The notes beneath the pieces are model-generated. The model was not told the origin of the DNA, searched no databases, and saw nothing but the letters and a program-made list of their open reading frames with translations. The translations under genes and the position numbers were made by a program. Below, in pieces: positions 29,305-41,622 of a stretch of DNA of 64,000 nucleotides. Position 1 is the first letter of the stretch. The number at the start of each line of letters is the position of its first letter. Where the stretch lies: positions 806,001 through 870,000 of the forward strand of contig NC_089392.1 in NCBI RefSeq assembly GCF_003171515.1. Direction: 5' to 3'. This DNA comes from Pyrenophora tritici-repentis. Lineage: Eukaryota > Ascomycota > Dothideomycetes > Pleosporales > Pleosporaceae.

Positions 29305-30092
29305 ACGCCTCGCCTAGAGATTTCCTATGTTTATTAATAGCGCTCCTCGTAGTGCGGGCTTGCATTTTCGGCGTTTAGACGGGTCGACATTGGATAGGTA
29401 GGGTATGGCATTATGATAGACATGATGCTGTTTGAAATCAAGTGCATACCGCCTCGTGATTTTGTAAGCAGATGGACTCTGGAAGCGAGAATGAGGCTGC
29501 TGGACTGTCTCAGACGCCTCGAAAAGTCCAGTCCCTATTACAGACAGACGTCTGTGCAGGCCTGTCTCACTATCATCATGGCTTCCGCAGGGCTGCATGC
29601 GGGAGGGCGAGCTTGAATCTGGGGGGTAAAGCACGATGCGCAAGCGAACCAATGCGGCGTTGCCAGGCGGACCTTCTTTCCCTCAGAAGGTGCGCGAAGG
29701 CTGACATTGGTGCCTGAGCGAACAGAGACAGTAACTTGATCGGCCTGTCTTGCCCATTTGCCCATCGTCTCAATCAAACATTTCGTTTTTCTTGTTGCTT
29801 GTTGGCTTTGTTCAGCTCAAACGATAAACTTGCCCGTCCGCTTTCAAAAGTTCCTTTCTCTTGTAGTGGGGCAGACCCTTGGGAGCAAAACAACACGTGA
29901 ACTAGGCCTGTCGACGTTCGACCTTTCTTCCGCCTCAAATTCCCTCCCTACTACGCTCCTGTCCACCGCAACTCTTCGACATCGTCGACCACACTGCCGC
30001 AGCACCTTGTTCTTCTCCCGCCACCGCGGTTCTATAACCTTCCCACCTACTAGATACCCCGCCTTGAGTCTTTGAAGCGCCCTTCAGCAATC
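29305..30092. other. intergenic, KAP95 promoter and 5' UTR
   Basis: Tandem intergenic region. The last ~200 bp are pyrimidine-rich, as is common upstream of strong fungal starts. No other feature is supported. Confidence 0.5.
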
Positions 30093-33048
30093 ATGGATAT
30101 CAACCAGGTGTTGGAGGGGACCTACGCTGCCGGTATGTTGCTCTCACCGCGTTTCCTTTTTTTTCAAGCACATCTCGACTAACTTGACTGCAGATGCCAG
30201 CATTCGTAACAGCGCCGAGCAGCAGCTCCTCCAGGCTGCCGACACCAACTTTGTAAGTTTCCCCCCGCAGTTCCAAGGCTGCATGTACATTGCGCGAGAC
30301 ATGGCCACTAACAGGCTGGTTCTTTGTAGCCACAATACCTCACTGTCCTCGGCAGCGAACTCGCCAACGAACAAGCCGCTCCTCAAATTCGACAGGCGGC
30401 CGCGCTGGCCCTGAAGAATGCTTTCACTGCACGCGAGTACGCCCGGTTACGGCAGGTCCAGGAAAGATGGCTCAACCTCGACACCCAAATCAAGCAGGAG
30501 GTCAAGCAAATGGCCCTTCGCACACTGGCCACATCGAACAAGAATGTAGGCTCGGCTGCCGCACAATTCATCGCTTCCGTCGCCGCCATCGAGATACCCC
30601 GCCACCAGTGGCCCGAGTTGATGACCCAGCTCGTCGAGAACGTCGGCCAAGGCAGCGACAGCCAGAAGCAGTCGTCCCTCACCACAATCGGCTTTGTTTG
30701 TGACACAGACGATGCCGAGCTGAGGGACGCGTTAGCACACCACTCCAACGCGATCCTGACGGCCGTCGTCCAGGGTGCCCGCAAGGAAGAGACCAACGCC
30801 GACGTCCGTGTAGCCGCCATCAACGCTCTCAGCGACTCGATCGAGTTTGTTCGCTCCAACTTTGACAATGAAGGCGAGCGCAACTACATCATGCAGGTCA
30901 TCTGCGAGGCCACACAGGCCGACGACAGCCGCATCCAGCAGGGTTCATACGGATGTCTTAACCGCATAATGGGTCTCTACTACGACAAGATGCGCTTCTA
31001 TATGGAGAAGGCACTCTTTGGTCTCACAATCCAAGGAATGAAGAGTGATGAGGAGGACGTCGCCAAGCTGGCTGTTGAGTTCTGGTGCACCGTCTGCGAG
31101 GAAGAGATTGCGATTGAGGACGACAACACACAGGCCCAGGCCGAAGGCTCGACTGAGCTGCGCGAGTACTTCAACTTTGCCCGAGTCGCTACCCAGGAAG
31201 TAGTTCCTGTGCTACTGGAGCTTCTCGCCAAACAAGACGAAGACGCCGATGATAACGAGTACAACACCTCCCGCGCAGCATACCAATGTCTGCAGCTGTG
31301 GGCACAATGTGTAGGAAGTGGTGTAATGCCTCCGGTTCTTGCTTTCATCGAAAAGTACATCCGCTCAGAAGACTGGCATTATCGTGATGCGTCCGTCTCC
31401 GCTTTCGGTGCGATTATGGAAGGTCCCGAAGAATCAGTGCTAGACCCTATTGTTAAGCAAGCCCTGCCTACTCTAATTGGTATGATGGACGACCAGAACA
31501 TGTGTGTCAAAGACTCGGCCGCTTACGCTCTGGGCCGTATTTGCGAAGCTGTTCCCAGTGCGCTTGACGCACAGCAGCACTTGCCTCCTCTGATCGGTGC
31601 CCTATTCAATGGCCTCGCTAGCAACCCCAAGATGGCTGCATCATGCTGTTGGTCGCTGATGAACCTGGCTGACAGGTTCGCTGGGGAGCCGGGATGCGAG
31701 ACCAACCCCCTATCGCCTCATTTTGCTCAGAGTGTACAGAGCCTCCTGCAGGTTACCGAGCGAGCCGACGCCGACAACACATTGCGCACGGCAGCGTACG
31801 AAGTACTCAACTCCTTCGTGAACAACGCTGCTGGCGACAGCGTTCATCTAGTCAACGAGCTCGCCAACGTGATCCTCGAACGCCTAGAAAAGTCCATGGC
31901 GCTCCAGTCGCAGGTTGTGAACGTCGAGGACAAGCTGACCCTGGAGGAGATGCAGACCAGCTTGGCGAGTGTCATCATGGCTATCATCCAGCGGATGGAG
32001 AATGATATTGGGCCTCAGGCAGATCGCATTATGCAGGCCTTGCTAAGTCTGCTGTCGTCTCTGCCACCCAAGTCTAGTGTCCCGGATACCGTATTTGCTG
32101 CCATTGGATCAATTGCGACGGCCCTTGAAGAGGATTTCCAAAAGTACATGGAGGCCTTCTCTCCGTTCTTGTACAACGCCCTCAACAACCAAGAAGAGCC
32201 TGCACTTTGCTCCATGGCCATCGGTCTGGTAGCTGATATCACTCGATCATTGGGCGAAAAGGTTCAGCCCTACTGCGACGCCTTCATGAACGCTCTCTTG
32301 AACAACCTTCGGAGTCCAGCCCTGGGTAACCAGCTCAAGCCGGCTATTCTGCAATGCTTCGGTGATATCGCGCATGCTATCCATGGCGCGTTCGAGACCT
32401 ACCTGACTGTTGTTGCACAGGTACTCCAACAGGCTGGCCAGGTCACTCTGACGACCGACGGCAACTACGAGATGATTGACTACATCACTTCTCTTCGGGA
32501 AGGTATCATGGACGCATGGGATGGATGCATTGTTGCGATGAAGAGCAGCGGCAAGAGTAAGCCATAGCATCCTTGTCTGGTCACCACTTTCTAACATCTC
32601 CAGCTCAACTCATCACTCCTTATATGGACTCGATCTTTGACCTCCTGAGAACTATTCAGGCGGATAGCAACCGCACTGAAGCCCTCCTCAGGTCTTCATG
32701 CGGTGTTATTGGGTGAGTCTAGCTATATCGCCTTGAATCACACATTGCTAACCTGTTCAGTGATCTTGCCGATGCCTTCCCGAACGGTGAATTTAGGGAG
32801 TACTTCCGACACGACTTCCTGACCGCAATGGCGAGGGAGACGCGTGCGAACGCGGACTTTAGCGGTCGAACACGTGACACCGCTCGATGGGCACGAGAAC
32901 AGATCAAGCGCCAGATTGGTACGTTGGTCAACAACCCCTACCTCCGCCCTGCTCCTTTCTACCATCAGTAGAGGCGTTGTTCCCATATATATATTTGTAG
33001 CCTGCTGACCCCTGTTCTTCAGGCGGCAACCAAGCCGTGATGGCCTGA
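30093..33048 (+). CDS. KAP95: importin subunit beta-1 (karyopherin Kap95)
   Basis: Carrier for classical nuclear import: binds importin alpha-cargo, FG nucleoporins and Ran-GTP. Six exons are supported (30093-30132, 30194-30252, 30330-32556, 32604-32712, 32761-32918, 33023-33048), joining to 872 aa, the normal length. The protein is built of HEAT repeats throughout. The importin-beta N-terminal region includes LGSELANEQAAPQIRQAAAL and LKNAFTARE; a central acidic loop lies near CEEEIAIEDDN. The C-terminal exons restore PYMDSIFDLLRTIQAD, DLADAFPNGEFREYF and ARWAREQIKRQIG. The last exon is only 26 bp and ends GGNQAVMA. The frame-continuous ATG at 30510 is internal, not the start. Confidence 0.96.
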
Positions 33049-34186
33049 GTGCTCTGATACCCCTTCCCACCCCCTGCACGTGCGCTTGAGCTATGGATTG
33101 GTCATCACATTGGATATCCTCCCACGCGGAGGCATTATCTACTGTATGGCTGAGACGTAGGTTCCAGGTTTTCCCTGCTCCACACGGAGTAACGACGACC
33201 TACAGAACACGTTTCTAATCGCACCCGACATAATTTGGACCAAAGGTGCCAATGGATGGTTACCCCGGACCGAATCCTATTCATGATCTGCGCAACCGAG
33301 TACACGAGGACCAAGTACGTGAGGACGAATATCAGGATGACCATTTCCCATATGGGAGACAGTTTGTTCTCTTTCCCATGGGTCCTCCATGAAAACACTA
33401 TGCCATCGCCCCGAGTATGAAGACCTGCCTACGACATGTCGAGTACAAGAGTAGCAAGGATGCCCAAGAACAAGCCCCTTCAGCACGTACCTGCCCAAAG
33501 CACTTCAACCACGCGGCACCCAACCCCAACCCAACACCCATGCGTATTCCCCAACGACCGCCAACCCAAATCGCATAGCACCCATCTCCAGCACCATCAT
33601 GTAGCACCAAAAGTCTTGTAGGCAGTAGCGTATATCGTCATATTGCCAGGAGAAGAATACATCCAATCGTCCTTTTTTCTTCCGCTTCTTCTTTTTTCTT
33701 CATCTTCACACACTATCGGGTTTAACTCTCCCCGAAGTTCCAAGTGCGTTTATACCACTTTGCTTTGTAGTAATGGTGGGTATAAATGGGGATATAGGTG
33801 TAATGGATACTATATAGACTTGATTGATGTTGTGTGGGTGATTCAAGTGATGAGTGTTGCCGGCCTGTGGTTTTGAACGTTGTACCATCCTCGGTGCAGG
33901 AAGCAATCCTTTCGCCTATTAACATGCTGAAATAGAGCTTCTCAAATATAGGTAACAGGTGGTGGTACAAGTAAAGTACTGAAACAGTTATGTCAAGACA
34001 TTACATTATGGTCTTGTCTCTAGCCATGTTACCATGTTTTACAGCTTTTACACATTTAGCCACAGAAGCCGAGTGGGGTAGTAGTGGTGAGAATATGTAT
34101 ACGAATAAAGGAAACAACACATAGCCTCTCGACCACGTCCCCACTTTATCACAGCCCGCAAACTCTCCCCCCAAACTATTCCCCTC
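33049..34186. other. convergent intergenic region
   Basis: Between the 3' ends of KAP95 and the CDF transporter. It contains a pyrimidine-rich tract at about 33659-33710. No gene is supported. Confidence 0.55.
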
Positions 34187-35673
34187 TCACAACTCCTTTT
34201 TCAAAAAGTGCTCAGGCCGATGATCAGTCTCATAATCCACGTGCACATAGGCACGCTCCACATCAGGCAGACTCTCAAGCTTGATTTGAAGCTCCTCTGC
34301 TATGTCGTGTGTGCTGCGGAGAGTGTCTTCTGGATCCATGACAATGTCTACTTCGACGATGAGGCGGGGGCCGGAGTGGTAGGCACGTACGGTGTCGATT
34401 TGACGGATTTGGGGGGAGTGTGTCATAGCTAAGACAGACTGTAAGCTTCAGTTGGGGAAAGGTGGTGGTGGGAAGGTGGAGAAGGAAGATGAGAAAGGAG
34501 AAGACCAAACTTACAAATATAAGTAATATGCTGCAACATGCCCGTATCAGCCGTGACCCCAATCAACAGCTGAAACTCGCTATACGCAGTCCTACTCCAC
34601 AAAAAGATGATTAAAACACTCAAAATCATGGCGCCCATGGGATCAATCCACCACTTCAACTTACTCCCCCCGACACTCGTCAAGATACCAAACCCATTAA
34701 TAAACAAATCATTCCTGTGATCCTCCCACAGAATACGCACTTGACTGTACTTATTCCTGATGGCCCAACAGTACAGAAACAAGCTGAACTTTGTGCTAAA
34801 CGCCACTGCAACAGCAATCACGGACGGCAGGAAGAAATCATTCGTCTCGGGCCCGCTGTGCTCGGCAACTGTACGAATAGATTCTACGATGATGACGACG
34901 GAGACGGTGATCATGAGCGCGCAGAAACAAAGGTTACCGGCTGTTTCTATGCGCGCTTTTCCAGAGGGGAACTTTCGCGCGTCGACGCGGGCGACGGCGC
35001 GGTTACACATTATCAGCGTGAGATTAGACAGAGGGTCGAACAGTGAATCCGCCATTGTGGTGAACAGCGACAGCGACTTGGAACTCACAGCCGCATACAG
35101 TTGCAGGACCGCGAGCAAGATGTTTGCGGCAAAGGAACCGATGACAGCGATCTTGTATTTCAAATGGTTCGCCGTGTCTTCTTCTTTTGCGGCGCGCCGG
35201 TGGTCAGCGACTGGTTTGAGGAGCCGCTCGATGTTTTCGTTTTGCGACGAGTAGAAGGCTTCGAGTTTCTGGGCTGAGCGCGCGGTGCTGTTTAGGGTGA
35301 GGGGACCGCCGCAGCCGTCGCGCTTGCGCGAGGTGTTTGCGCGGATGAGAGCGAGTTCGGATTCCGGCTTTATGGCTGAGGAGAGCGAGTATGGATCGTT
35401 GTCGGGGGTGTAGGAGGGCGGGGATTGCGATTCGAGATCATCTTGCGAGCGGGGGATGTGGCGTGCGATGGGGTCGTGGGTGTTGGGTGCGTGTTGGGTG
35501 GTTTCTATCGCGGTACTACTAGCGGCTTGTTTGGTGGGTGTTGGGTGCGAAGTGCTGCTGCTGCCGTGGTGGTGGTGGTGTGGGCTTGAGGTGCGTTCTA
35601 TGCGGTCGGGATGCGTATGGAACGGGTGGGGTTTCATGGAAATGGCCCGATGGAGATCGGGCTCTGACGACAT
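34187..35673 (-). CDS. cation diffusion facilitator (CDF), manganese-type
   Basis: Predicted divalent-metal/proton antiporter of an internal membrane. Two exons (34515-35673 and 34187-34428) give 466 aa. The first ~165 residues are a hydrophilic, His- and Ser/Pro-rich tail (run HHHHH near residue 33). Helix 2 carries TTMADSLFDPLSNLTL and helix 5 carries the DHRND site, so both metal sites have the DxxxD pattern associated with the Mn-CDF subgroup and not the HxxxD pattern of zinc transporters. The cytosolic C-terminal domain is in exon 2 (RAYHSGPRLIVEVDIVMDP, ERAYVHVDYETDH). The 86-bp intron is clear (GTAAGT...TTAG) and splices ITYI to SMTHSPQIRQ. Metal choice is inferred from these motifs only. 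Confidence 0.88.
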
Positions 35674-37552
35674 GGTTGATACGGGTGGTTTGTATCAGAT
35701 TGATTTGGCGCGGGGTGTTTTGGGGGGAGGGGTGGTAATGGCAGAGGCGACGCGTGTGCGTGTTTGTTGGTGTGATGGTGAAGGAGAGGTTTGCTTAGAT
35801 TATTTATCACGGATCTGACTGCGCTCGCTGGAGGGAGGGGCAGCGCAGCGCAGCGGCGTGTAGGCTACTATGGTAGGTCCGAAGGACCAAGTTAGCCAAG
35901 TAAGGCGTGGCAGAGTCTCAAGCGTCCACGCTTGCTTGTACGTGGGGAAGTGTGCCGGTGAGGGTTCGTAGATGCTTGTTAATCGTCTATCTAGGTAAAG
36001 TACAAAGAACCTGGCGCATACCTAACCATTCAATCATCAGCATGCATATGTGTTACAGAACCCGTCGATTACACTCGCACTACCCTACTCTTCACCTGTC
36101 ACATCTGTCATTCGAACTATCAAGCGACTACCATAGTACATCACATCGCCGTAGGCACCATGAAAGCCTGAAGTAGCGCCGGTACCGGTAGTCTCCATAA
36201 CAAACTCTAATCTTATCAATCGCTGATTGGCCAAAACGCCGCAAAAGATCCCGCTCCATCTCCGTCTCCGTCCCCCAAGCCCGTCTTTTAGTACCTTGGC
36301 GAAGCGCCAAAGCAAGAAAAGAGTTGGTATAGAGTCTTGGATGCAAATATTTAATACTCTTAGTCTGTCGTGGCATGATATCCACCGACAATGACATGGC
36401 AGCCAGCCAAGATATAGTTAGGCGGCGGTGGGCTTTGGTATGATGTTAAGTTGAAGATACTGTGGGGTACATGTACCTACGTATCTTGAAATCCTTGCCT
36501 CCTGCCGGTGACTTGGATCTTGGGTTGACGAGGATTAGCATTTATACTGAGGTCTTGGAGTTCTCTCGGTTTTGCACACCGAACGTGTTGATCTTGTAGG
36601 TTACAACAGAGATATAACGATGCTACTGAGGTCTTCTGCGGATTCCCATCGGATTAGATGCCGTGCAGAAGAGGAGATCTACATGGATTATTTGTCAAGC
36701 ATGGGAAGCGTGGGCACGTGACGTTTTTCTTGGACGATCGCCATAATGCTCTATTTCTATATGTATCGACATATGACCTTCCCCATTCAGCTCCACTAGA
36801 CTGCTTACATAGCGTTATCAGAGTCCACATTAATTTCACTCACGTGATGGTCATTTTTCATTGTACATAATTTCAACTGACGTTACATAATGCAGTGAGA
36901 CGGCCAGCATGAAAGACATGCATAGACTACGGAACGACTTCGGAACGACATTGATGATGCCTCTACCACGAAGGAGAAAGATACGGCAGCCCAGTTTCGC
37001 ATATGACTAGCGGGGTTGTGGAAGTAGCGAGCCGTCAGGCAGCTGGCTCGTGGGGCAAGATACCACAGCCTCGCCTACACGAAGAGAAGCCCCACGATCG
37101 ACGTTGTATGTGAAACAAGTAGTCAGTATCGGAAAAGGTGTTCCAGTGTTGATCATCCTGTGTACCCCGCTGATGCAGCCCTTGGCCTCGTCGACCATCA
37201 TCTTCGCTTATACCGACGCCTCCAGGTCCCATGGAGACCTCGTGTAGACGTGTTCCCGCGTCTGAACCACCACCGGCTGTTATCGGTTATTTCGGTATAT
37301 CCTTGAAACCAACAGAAGCCCACGCGGACTCTCCAGATGAATTCATACGTCTAGTCGGATTGTGGGGTCACCGGTTGTGACCGGGCCGGTGGCTACTGAG
37401 TATGCGCTCTGTATTTTGGGCCACGGAGACGGCACCTTGGCGTTCAACTTGCCGCATCGCTCCCGGTTCCCCTGTTCCAATAGCTAAACACAGCCTTACG
37501 GTCTACTTCCTGTGCACGGACACGTGATTCGCGTTCGGAAGCTTGTAAGGGC
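35674..37552. other. intergenic, 1.9 kb
   Basis: Promoter side of the CDF gene and 3' side of the Zn2Cys6 gene. Small palindromes only (for example GGTCCGAAGGACC near 35875). No gene or element is recognised. Confidence 0.5.
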
Positions 37553-40022
37553 TTAGTTCCCATGCATCCAACATGCCCCACCGGGCCCGGGATCCTGTGC
37601 TGCACCCACATACTCGTAATCAGTTGCGATTCCGAAGGGGGTTTCCAGCATGTCTGGTAGGTTGGTGTCCCACATCATGTCGTCCCAGAAGTTGTTTAGG
37701 ATAGCTGGGTCGTTGCCAGTGTTTACCCAACCGGGCGTTGCGGGGTTGTATTGGATGAACGCAGGTTGTTGTTGCTGTCCATAGTTTGTCGTTTGCGAGT
37801 TGGTCATGGCAGGACAATTTGATGTGCCAGGTACAGGAAAATGTGTATGTGTCTGAGTGTGGCATGGTTGTTGATACTGTTGAGGGTAGGGCATTTGCGG
37901 CACTGGGGTTTGTGTTTGTTGAGATAGTGTCGAAGCCTGTGTCTTGTACGCGGCATATAAGCGCGCAACAGCATCTTTACTCTTCTTCGCGGCTATACTC
38001 CAATCTTTGACCGCCTCGAAGAAGTTCAATGCCGTCTTGATACTGGCCTTCCACTTTTCTACTTCTTCAGGTACACTTGGGTCGCTGAAGAGAGAAACAA
38101 GCGGGACCATACAGGCTTGGAAGCAGAACCAGACTGCGTTCCAGCCTGAGAGGAGATCGGGCATGCAGTCCCGGCTTATGTCTTCGATTGTCTTGCAAGC
38201 AATGAACCTACATTTTCCTACCGACACCTTTTCATCTGCACTGAGGCTAGCCCATGAGGCGTGCCGGAGTGCTGTGGTAAGGAGTATGGGTCGGTGGAGT
38301 ATGATGCGGATGTTTTGGAATCGCCATTTCATCACCAACCGGGTACGGCGGAGGAAATTTGGGCATGGTTCGTCAGGTTTGGACAGCATAGAAGGCAGGT
38401 CTTCGTGCCACTTCACAAGCTGTGCGTCGTAGCTAGCCGTTTCCACCGAAGACAGGAGGGGACATTCGACAAGACGGTCTTGGATCTTGGTTGCGATCTG
38501 GCAGAATGCTGATGCGTGAATTATAGGGAGAATTTTGAGTTGCTCGATGTATTGAGGACTGTTAGGAGGCGGTATAGTTTGAATCTATAAGCCATGTCAG
38601 TCTGAATCAGATATAAAAACACCTTTGTAGAGACTTACGGCGTTGGCTGCAGTGCCAGGTCTCATGACCGTAATCGAGGGACCCATTCTTCCCAACGAAG
38701 GCCTGCCCGTTGTTGTCGACGCCCACGAGTCTAGACAGAACAGACTCCACCATATACGTCGCCTCATCTCAGGGGATATCGAGTCTTCCTCACTCACACC
38801 CTTCGTTTGTCGACTTGCATCGCTTCTTTCCGAATACTCGCGATGTAAGCCTAGCGCAGTCGCCATGCGTAGCGTACCACCCATGAGCGAGTGGGCTTCG
38901 TTAGGGCGATTGAGATAGTGCATGTAGTATCCACTCATGATAGCTAAAGCTTGAAGGACCTCCAGGTTGCCACTGCCGAATGATTCTAGAGATAAATGCT
39001 TTCGTGAGCGAGTAAAGTAGATATGGTGGGTCTCATTGTCAGCAGCTTGGGATGCAAGCGAACCTAGAGCAAAGACCATGTTCAAGAGTGCTAGCCATGG
39101 TGAGTCGCTACGATTGTTGTAGAGATAAGTAGACCAGAATTTGCGTTCATCAATCAACGGGAAGAAAGGATGTACACGGTCAAAGTAACTCTCAATGAGT
39201 TGTTGGCCGTGCTCCGGAGGTGGTAGTGCGTCTGGTCTGTCATCTGCGAGTCCAGGTGGCGGAGAACTTGCCCGGCTTGGTAGCGCTGTTTCCTGGTTGT
39301 TGTTTGAAATAAAGGATCGTGCCTGGGGTGCGCATCGTACAATGACCTTCAATGCTGCCGTGATTGAAGAAACACCAACGTAAGACGATAGACGGTCAAC
39401 AGACATGGACAATCCGTTTACGTCATCAGAGATGCCTTGGACACGTAGCTGATGCTTCCGTGCTTCATCCCAGTAAGGATCTTCGGGAGGAGCCTGCTCA
39501 AGCGCTTCTAGACTTTCGGCTCCATCAGAGCCAGCCTGTGCTTCGGAACAAGTCTGGGAGTCGGCGGCTGATGGTGACGTCGTTGAGTTGGCTGCTGTAG
39601 AGGACAATGCTAGCTCCAGTAACTCTTCCCGCGGGAGACTCGCCAGGGACTCCAGATTTTTTGTCCCATAAAGCTTTGTCAGAATTGTCTTGTACAACTC
39701 CAGAGTGTTAGAGAGCTTGTCAACTAGTCTACCAAACTTTGTTAACGTAGCAGGGTCCGTGGGTGGTGCAGAATGCTTACTTCCTGCTGGGCACCACTCT
39801 TTGGGCAGGCTTAGAGTAGCCACAGGCCTCAGGATGTTGGTACCATTGGCACTGCCCACATGGCTGTGTGCCATCGCAGCGGATCTTGCGTCTCCTGCAT
39901 TCGACACATGCGTTGCTGGTCGATATCCGCCGAGATCCTGGTGGCCGTGAGGGCTTCGCGGCGTTGTCGCTGTCCCCGCCGGGCGAGCGCACGTTGACTG
40001 ACGACTGAAAAGTGTGAAACAT
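37553..40022 (-). CDS. Zn2Cys6 fungal transcription factor
   Basis: A Gal4-type DNA-binding regulator with a fungal-specific transcription factor domain. Three exons (39781-40022, 38639-39728, 37553-38584) give 787 aa. The binuclear zinc cluster in exon 1 reads ACVECRRRKIRCDGTQPCGQC and ends with Cys in HPEACGY. A 52-bp intron then joins VPSRK to LVDKLSNTLELYKTILTKLYG, a probable dimerising coiled coil. The middle domain is recognised from LIESYFDRVHPFFPLIDERKFW, ALNMVFALGSLA-like and RRRIWWSLFCLDSWAS. The C-terminal tail is Gln/Pro/Asn-rich with acidic patches (LNNFWDDMMWDTNLPDML), a plausible activation region. The start is the first ATG in the DNA-binding frame; the codon at 40085 in that frame is TTG. 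The target is unknown; the next gene upstream is a beta-mannosidase. Confidence 0.88.
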
Positions 40023-41622
40023 GTTGGGTTGATGCGGGTGTACCTCGGTTGGTGAAGTGCTCCACGGACCCGGGTTGTGTTGCAAAGTTCAGATACGAAG
40101 GATGATACGACCATGAACCTGGGCGTCAGGTCACTCTTAGAGGATGCTCGGTCAAATACGTCGTAAGGAACGGTCTCGGCTTAGAAGACCGATCCAGAGC
40201 GATGGTGTAGAGTTTCCGTCGGGATCCAATATAGGAGAACTCAGGGCCAGAAGTAGAGGGGGCGAGATGGATATATCAGAGACGGCGAGTTGTATAGGCT
40301 TGCGCAATGCATGTCATGGGCGGGCTGAATAAAATGCTCGGGGACAAAACGAAACTTGGACTGCTCTCGATAGTCAAATGCGTCTTGTCAGAGTGCTGCA
40401 GGTGATGCGATGAATCGGCTCGAGGCTAGCGAGTCTCATAGGGCCGGAGCGACAAGATGAGAATCCAGAGTGGAAGTTAGTGAGTGTATAGCCCCCGCAT
40501 TATAGCACCACTCCCTGTGTGCATGCAGCAGGGCTGACTGGTGGAGGAGAAAAACAGGCGAACGTTGAGACGGGTGGACGGGAGAAATTGTGTCTGAGGA
40601 AGCCAAGCGAGATTGGGATGGAGGGCGCCGCCGGCTTCGAGAAGGACTTCAGAAGGCGATGTGCACGAGATTACCGTGTTGAGGATCGAGGGTCATCCAG
40701 CAATCCATCTGACTGCGGCAGCACTACTGCGCGTCGTTAGAGCGGTGCGGATCATCCTTCCCGCGACGATTAGGCAGCACGCATCCTCGATCGCCTAGAG
40801 TGTTAAGCGTGCCGGCGATTGAGGAAAAAGTGCGGGTGCGGTGGTGGTGTTGGAGATGATGGTGCGGTGCCAACCTAAACCGCATCCCCAACCCCACAAA
40901 AACTATTCGGGATAGATGCACCCGGGCCTGTGAGGGGCCTGTCGTCTGTGAAGGGCCCATTACCGGCCGCATACAGGGCGCATACACACGGTCATGCTCG
41001 CTACCATTGTCTTCTACCGACATGGCACCAGCCCAAGATACCACCTTCCAGCGCCCGGGTCGCCAGCAGTTGTGGGCCGAACAGGACACCGTCCCCACTC
41101 TTGCTCGCTGCATCGGCCTACTGTGTTATGCGCCTGGGTTGCATGTGCTTGCAGCCCTCTACCCAGGCCTATGACCCCACCGGCCAATACCCGACATGCG
41201 ATTTAATTACCCCTGGACATCCACATTTGCGATGGCCACCATCATATCAGGAGCTTGGCTGGCTACAATGCCATGAGCCCATAACAGCCTTACATATACC
41301 CCTCAGCTGAAACTCTACTTGATTAACGTCTTCATGCTCCACAACATGTTTATTTCACTTTTTCGGCTTCTTCTTGGTTTATATTGACGTTAATGCAAAC
41401 GAGCGTCACAATGTATACGAGACATTTCCCTGCCATCCTAGTCGCTCAACCACTCCTATGTGGAGCGCGTAAGCATGCGCTGTTGATATCTCTAGCGACA
41501 TGCAGATTGCGTTCGCATACTTCCGGTACGTATGCAGTCGTCTTCCTGACGACTCTGCATGACCAAATCATACTCCCAGCGTCTGCAAATGTCTCCACTG
41601 TGCATGTCCTGCATGTCGGCAT
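40023..41622. other. promoter of the Zn2Cys6 gene
   Basis: A 1.6-kb region between two same-strand genes, with GC-rich parts. Open frames on both strands lack features. No repeat or RNA is recognised. Confidence 0.5.

Noticed and set aside
35871..35890. Short palindrome as a regulatory site
   Set aside because: Five-base arms are expected by chance at this window size.
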